Positions 32,071-35,582 of a stretch of DNA of 35,582 nucleotides are shown here, in pieces. The notes beneath the pieces were generated by a model. That model made no database searches. It was given only the letters and a program-made list of their open reading frames with translations, and had not been told where the DNA came from. The stretch lies in NCBI GenBank assembly GCA_018065305.1, contig JAGHTO010000023.1:1-35582 (forward strand), in the 5' to 3' direction. The stretch comes from Candidatus Cacconaster scatequi. GTDB taxonomy: Bacteria; Bacteroidota; Bacteroidia; Bacteroidales; UBA932. The position numbers and the translations under genes are program-made. The number at the start of each line of letters is the position of its first letter. Position 1 is the first letter of the stretch.

Positions 32071-33957
32071 TCATAGTTCCCGGAGGAACCAGTCGGTGAG
32101 TTTCTGGTAAAGGTAGTCTCTCTCGTGGCGTATCATATTGTGCTCGGAGAGAGGGAACGGGAAATAATCGACCTGGATGCCCTTGTCAATGCAGCCCTGG
32201 AGGAAACTCAGGGAGTGTTCCCACACGCAGGTATTGTCGCGTGCGCCCTGAATCAGGAGCGTGCGGGCCTTCAGAGCCCCGGCCTTGTCCGTAAGGGATG
32301 TCTGTGCAAATCCGGAAGGGTTGGTGGCGGGGTTGTCCATATATCTCTCGCCGTACATTATCTCGTACCACTTCCAGTCGATGACAGGACCTCCCGCGGC
32401 AGCGCATTTGAAAACGTCCGGAAAACGGGTTGCAAGAGTCAGGGTCATAAAACCGCCGTAGCTCCAACCGTGCACTCCGACTCTTGAAGAGTCAATCCAG
32501 GGCTGCTCCATAAGGGCCCTTATGCCGACCATCTGGTCGTCGGACTCAACCTGACCACAGGCCCGGTTGATGGCCTTTTCGTATTCAGCGCCGTGGCTGA
32601 GCGTCCCCCTGTTGTCCTGGACATAGACGACGTAGCCCCGCTGGGCCATCACCATCTCCCAAAGACGGAGACCGGCCAGATAGGTGTCCTTGACGAGTTG
32701 CGAATGCGGCCCGCCATAGACGTAAACAATAAGAGGATATTTTTTCGAAGGGTCGAACCCCAGAGGACGGATGAGACGGTAGTGATTCAGGTATTTCCCG
32801 TCGGCAGAAGGGACCGTGCCGAACTCCACGCTCGCCCGTGCATACCCCTCAAGCGGATCGCGCTTCACTTCGAGCGTGTCGAGAATTTTCCCGTCGGAAC
32901 CGCAGAGGGTCATAACTCCCGGATTCCCGACTGAGGAGAAGAAATCAGTATAGCGGCCGTCACGGCCGAACGTAATCTCGTGCCAGCCATCCCCTGCCGT
33001 AAGTCTCTCCGGCTTGGAGATACGCGCTTTCAAAGCGCTTGTCCGACGGGAGATTTTCACGCGGAAGAGTTGCCGCCGGGCAGGCGAATCCTCAGCGCTG
33101 ACGTAATACAGGTAGTCCCCATATATGCCTTTGAACTCGATGTCGGCATCCACCTCCACTATACGCCGCACCGTCCCCGAAATGTCGGCAAGATAGAGGG
33201 ATTTGAAACCGTCGCGGTTGTCGGTTTCATATACGAAGACATCCGTCTCTTCCGGGGAGAAGAAGCGCAGCGGTTCGCAAGGTTCAACCCAGGCCTCGTT
33301 GGATTCGCTCAGTACCGTCCCGAGGAATCGTCCGTCAAGCGCGCTGTAACGGTTGAGCCGCATATTGTGCTGCTCACGGTCAAGAACCTGGACGTACAGA
33401 TATGTGTCCCCCGCCCAACTTACATTGGTCAGGTATCGCTCGGAAGTGAAGTCACATACGTCAAGCCAAACCGTGCTGTCATTCACAGAGTCATATACGC
33501 CGAGCGCCAGTTTTTCGGAGGGCTCGCCGTTCATCGGATATCGGATCGGGAGAGATTCGCAACGGGTGATGTCGAGAAGGTGGAAAAGCCTTACCGCGCT
33601 CTCGTCCTTGCGGTAGAACGCAACCCGTGTCGAAGGACACTCAGGGAAGAACAGCCCCCTGTTGCCGCCGAATTCATTCCTGCTGACAGCCTCTCCGTAA
33701 GAGACGGCTCCCTCTCTGTGCATGATGCAGGTATCCCCGGTGGCCGTATGACGGAAAACGCTGCCTTCTCTGACGAAATATTCGTGTCCTGCCGCCTTCA
33801 GGTCCAGAACCTTTCCCGCTCTGGTTTCGGGATAAAAACTGAAGCCGCGGAGTTCGGACGGCTCGAGAAACTTTCCGCCGCTGTTGGCTTCGGGGGTTGT
33901 ATAAATAGGAAAAAGCCCCACATAAAGGGCCGTAATTGCAAAAAGAATGGAATTCAT
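32071..33957 (-). CDS. S9-family prolyl oligopeptidase / DPP IV-like peptidase
   Basis: 628 residues. The N-terminal beta-propeller contains AVSRNEFGGNRGLFFPE, aligning with the DPP IV glutamate motif but with one Glu only. The hydrolase domain has Ser499 in GWSYGG, Asp574 in GARDNT and His606 in SEHNM, so the triad is intact. The Asp-Asn pair after the catalytic Asp of DPP IV is replaced by Asn-Thr, so substrate binding may differ from the DPP IV at 4361-6478. A hydrophobic N-terminus (SILFAITALYVGLFPI) suggests export. It starts 16 bp after tRNA-Val and may share its promoter. Confidence 0.9.
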   Translation of the reverse strand: MNSILFAITALYVGLFPIYTTPEANSGGKFLEPSELRGFSFYPETRAGKVLDLKAAGHEYFVREGSVFRHTATGDTCIMHREGAVSYGEAVSRNEFGGNRGLFFPECPSTRVAFYRKDESAVRLFHLLDITRCESLPIRYPMNGEPSEKLALGVYDSVNDSTVWLDVCDFTSERYLTNVSWAGDTYLYVQVLDREQHNMRLNRYSALDGRFLGTVLSESNEAWVEPCEPLRFFSPEETDVFVYETDNRDGFKSLYLADISGTVRRIVEVDADIEFKGIYGDYLYYVSAEDSPARRQLFRVKISRRTSALKARISKPERLTAGDGWHEITFGRDGRYTDFFSSVGNPGVMTLCGSDGKILDTLEVKRDPLEGYARASVEFGTVPSADGKYLNHYRLIRPLGFDPSKKYPLIVYVYGGPHSQLVKDTYLAGLRLWEMVMAQRGYVVYVQDNRGTLSHGAEYEKAINRACGQVESDDQMVGIRALMEQPWIDSSRVGVHGWSYGGFMTLTLATRFPDVFKCAAAGGPVIDWKWYEIMYGERYMDNPATNPSGFAQTSLTDKAGALKARTLLIQGARDNTCVWEHSLSFLQGCIDKGIQVDYFPFPLSEHNMIRHERDYLYQKLTDWFLREL

Positions 33958-33973
33958 ATCAGTCTGGGTGAAG

Positions 33974-34048
33974 TGGGACCAAGCAGATTCGAACTGCTGA
34001 CCTCTTGCGTGTGAAGCAAGCGCTCTAAACCGGCTGAGCTATGGTCCC
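33974..34048 (-). tRNA. tRNA-Val, anticodon CAC
   Basis: The minus strand folds into a 75-nt cloverleaf: acceptor GGGACCA/TGGTCCC with discriminator A, anticodon stem CTTGC/GCAAG around TTCACAC (anticodon CAC, reads GTG), and T-arm GCAG/CTGC around TTCGAAT. CCA is not encoded. The S9 peptidase gene begins 16 bp beyond its 3' end. Confidence 0.95.
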
Positions 34049-34058
34049 GATGCGACCG

Positions 34059-34066
34059 CAAAGATA
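34059..34066 (-). promoter_or_regulatory. Promoter -7 box of tRNA-Val
   Basis: TATCTTTG on the minus strand matches TAnnTTTG, about ten bases before the tRNA. A TTTG 22 bases upstream (34089-34092) is a plausible -33 element, and an 8-bp inverted repeat (34063-34070 with 34079-34086) overlaps the box. Confidence 0.6.
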
Positions 34067-34106
34067 TGAAAAAAACTGTTCATATCATCAAAAAAATTTG
34101 CCGCGG

Positions 34107-34658
34107 TCAGGACATCAAGTTCCGCCGATTTCTGATCTCTGTGGAAGATATATTGTGCAGTTCTCCCCTGAGGACAGTCACACCACGGGTTCCTTCGAGA
34201 GCATTGAGCTGTGCGGCTGTCGCCTCGATGTCATTGCCCTGACGCGGATATGCCCATACCTCGAATTCGCGCAGCAGCTGAAGTCCTTCGTGCCATTGGG
34301 GTATCTGCGCAAGACAGTCCGCCCCCACGACAAGGACATACTCCCTGTCAGGATCGTTGTCTCTCAGATATCGCAACGTGTTTATGGTGTACAGAGGCCA
34401 GGGAAGAGAAAATTCCACGTCGAGCACGTCAATGTCCAGACCCGTCTCTTTCACGGTCCTGCGGACCGCATCAAGCCTGTCGGCGGCGTTGGCTCCGATA
34501 CCCTTCTTGAAAGGATTCTCGGGGGATACCACTATTCCGGCACGGCAATTCCGGCAATTTTCGAGAACATATCTCAATATCGCCAGATGCCCATCGTGCA
34601 GTGGGTTGAACGACCCGAACAGCAGCGCAGTTATAAGTTTTTCAGTGCCCATCTTCAT
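34107..34658 (-). CDS. nadD: Nicotinate-nucleotide adenylyltransferase
   Basis: 183 residues. The nucleotidyltransferase signature GSFNPLHDGH and the C-terminal ISSTEIRNRR define NadD, which makes nicotinic acid adenine dinucleotide from NaMN and ATP in NAD synthesis. The ATG at 34652 is an alternative. VVGADCLAQIPQWHEGLQLL fits the family core. Confidence 0.93.
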   Translation of the reverse strand: MKMGTEKLITALLFGSFNPLHDGHLAILRYVLENCRNCRAGIVVSPENPFKKGIGANAADRLDAVRRTVKETGLDIDVLDVEFSLPWPLYTINTLRYLRDNDPDREYVLVVGADCLAQIPQWHEGLQLLREFEVWAYPRQGNDIEATAAQLNALEGTRGVTVLRGELHNISSTEIRNRRNLMS

Positions 34659-34668
34659 TTTCGCAATC

Positions 34669-34676
34669 CAAAATTA
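34669..34676 (-). promoter_or_regulatory. Promoter -7 box of nadD
   Basis: TAATTTTG on the minus strand matches TAnnTTTG, giving a leader of about 8 nt before the ATG at 34658. It is divergent from the aldolase promoter. Confidence 0.55.
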
Positions 34677-34698
34677 GTCAAAATCCAAGAATTATCAT

Positions 34699-34706
34699 TA
34701 CATTTG
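34699..34706 (+). promoter_or_regulatory. Promoter -7 box of the aldolase gene
   Basis: TACATTTG matches TAnnTTTG, giving a leader of about 35 nt before the ATG at 34744. The leader has no Shine-Dalgarno, which is usual for the phylum. Confidence 0.55.
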
Positions 34707-34743
34707 TGGGATAGAGTTTGAATTTCAAGTTAAACACAAAAAT

Positions 34744-35582
34744 ATGGTTTCTTACAAAGATTTAGGACTGGTGAACACCCGTGATATGTTCGCCAAGGCA
34801 GTGAAAGGCGGATATGCCATCCCTGCATTCAATTTCAACAATATGGAACAGCTTCAGGCCATCATCCAGGCCTCAGCCGAAACCAAATCACCCGTCATCC
34901 TCCAGGTTTCCAAGGGAGCCCGCAACTATGCGAACCAGACCCTCCTCCGCTATATGGCTCAGGGAGCAGTCGAATACGCAAAGGAACTCGGTTGGGAAAA
35001 ACCCCAGATTGTCCTTCACCTCGACCACGGTGACAGCTTCGAACTCTGCAAGAGCTGCGTCGATATGGGTTTCTCTTCAGTAATGATTGACGGAAGTTCA
35101 CTCCCCTACGAAGACAACATCGCCCTCACCAAGAAAGTCGTTGAATACGCTCACAAATATGACGTGACCGTAGAGGCCGAACTCGGTGTACTCGCCGGTG
35201 TCGAAGATGAGGTATGCGCAGAGGAATCACACTACACAAAACCCGAAGAGGTTGTTGATTTCGCTACCCGCACAGGCTGCGACTCACTCGCCATCTCCAT
35301 CGGAACAAGTCACGGTGCATACAAATTCAAACCGGAACAGTGCACCCGCGACCCCAAGACAGGCAAACTCGTTCCCCCTCCATTGGCATTCGACGTTCTG
35401 AAGGGCGTAGAGGAGCAGCTTCCCGGCTTCCCTATCGTTCTCCACGGCTCATCTTCAGTTCCCCAGGAGTACGTTGACATCATCAACACCCACGGCGGCA
35501 AGCTTCCCGATGCAGTAGGCATTCCCGAAGAGCAGCTCCGTCAGGCCTCCAAGAGCGCCGTCTGCAAGATCAACATCGACTC
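34744..35582 (+). CDS. fba: Class II fructose-1,6-bisphosphate aldolase, C-terminus beyond window
   Basis: 279 complete codons are visible and the frame runs off the right edge. Class II features are FNFNNMEQLQAIIQA, the catalytic and zinc region HLDHGDSFELC, VEAELGVLAGVEDEV with metal ligands, SIGTSHGAYK and VLHGSSSVP. The enzyme is a zinc-dependent aldolase of glycolysis and gluconeogenesis, cleaving fructose 1,6-bisphosphate to dihydroxyacetone phosphate and glyceraldehyde 3-phosphate. Confidence 0.95.
   Translation, partial: MVSYKDLGLVNTRDMFAKAVKGGYAIPAFNFNNMEQLQAIIQASAETKSPVILQVSKGARNYANQTLLRYMAQGAVEYAKELGWEKPQIVLHLDHGDSFELCKSCVDMGFSSVMIDGSSLPYEDNIALTKKVVEYAHKYDVTVEAELGVLAGVEDEVCAEESHYTKPEEVVDFATRTGCDSLAISIGTSHGAYKFKPEQCTRDPKTGKLVPPPLAFDVLKGVEEQLPGFPIVLHGSSSVPQEYVDIINTHGGKLPDAVGIPEEQLRQASKSAVCKINID

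Noticed and set aside
32980-34014. A 344-codon plus-strand frame
   Set aside because: It is antisense to the S9 peptidase, which has intact catalytic motifs and a normal start.

Overview
This window comes from a member of the Bacteroidota, most likely order Bacteroidales. The evidence is a complete Bat (Bacteroides aerotolerance) operon, an outer-membrane beta-barrel receptor with a carboxypeptidase-regulatory-like N-terminus, a GSCFA-domain protein, a DUF4493-type lipoprotein, two S9 dipeptidyl-peptidase genes, and many upstream copies of the Bacteroidota primary-sigma -7 box TAnnTTTG. I found 14 exact copies placed correctly before genes or operons. Most coding sequence is ordinary chromosome. 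The only long stretch without a convincing gene is about 1870-2750.

Layout. 1-1804 (-): N-terminal 601 codons of an outer-membrane receptor, running off the left edge. 1870-2750: GC-rich, hairpin-rich DNA with no convincing gene, ending at tRNA-Arg(CCT). 2751-6478: tRNA-Arg, rpmF and the YceD/DUF177 gene (-), then trmD and a dipeptidyl peptidase IV (+). 6491-15976 (-): one long operon in the order moxR, DUF58, BatD-like, batA, batB, batC, a fused batD-batE, and a lipoprotein phosphodiesterase. 16057-18711 (+): truA, exbB, exbD, tonB. 18719-21204 (-): GSCFA protein, iron-dependent alcohol dehydrogenase, tadA. 21276-23460 (+): acetate kinase with a Ptb-type phosphate acyltransferase. 23627-24676 (+): DUF4493-like lipoprotein. 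24677-28814 (-): ettA, a palindromic intergenic element, a cytidylate-kinase-like gene, a MATE transporter and rpsU. 28878-30087 (+): xerC/D-type recombinase and hpf. 30078-34658 (-): lplA, obgE, an S9 peptidase, tRNA-Val(CAC), nadD. 34744-35582 (+): class II fructose-bisphosphate aldolase, cut by the right edge.

How the genes fit together. ExbB, ExbD and TonB energise outer-membrane receptors such as the one at the left edge. The MoxR ATPase and the VWA and TPR Bat proteins form a cell-envelope complex. AckA with the Ptb-like enzyme would make ATP from an acyl-CoA. trmD, truA, tadA, rpmF, rpsU, hpf, ettA, obgE and two tRNAs make this a translation-rich neighbourhood.

Most unusual points. 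(1) Five hairpins sit in about 170 bp beside tRNA-Arg, three of them sharing one tetraloop; nearby are four near-palindromic ATGGCCATC sites at 27-57-27 bp spacing. (2) rpsU, hpf and the DUF4493-like lipoprotein have unusually strong Shine-Dalgarno sequences for a phylum that largely ignores them. (3) batD and batE are one gene. (4) A large imperfect palindrome with internal hairpins lies at 26413-26517. (5) Several promoters lie so close to the start codon that the mRNAs should be nearly leaderless. I did not find a defence system, CRISPR array, prophage or insertion sequence. All functional calls come from reading motifs; no database search was possible.
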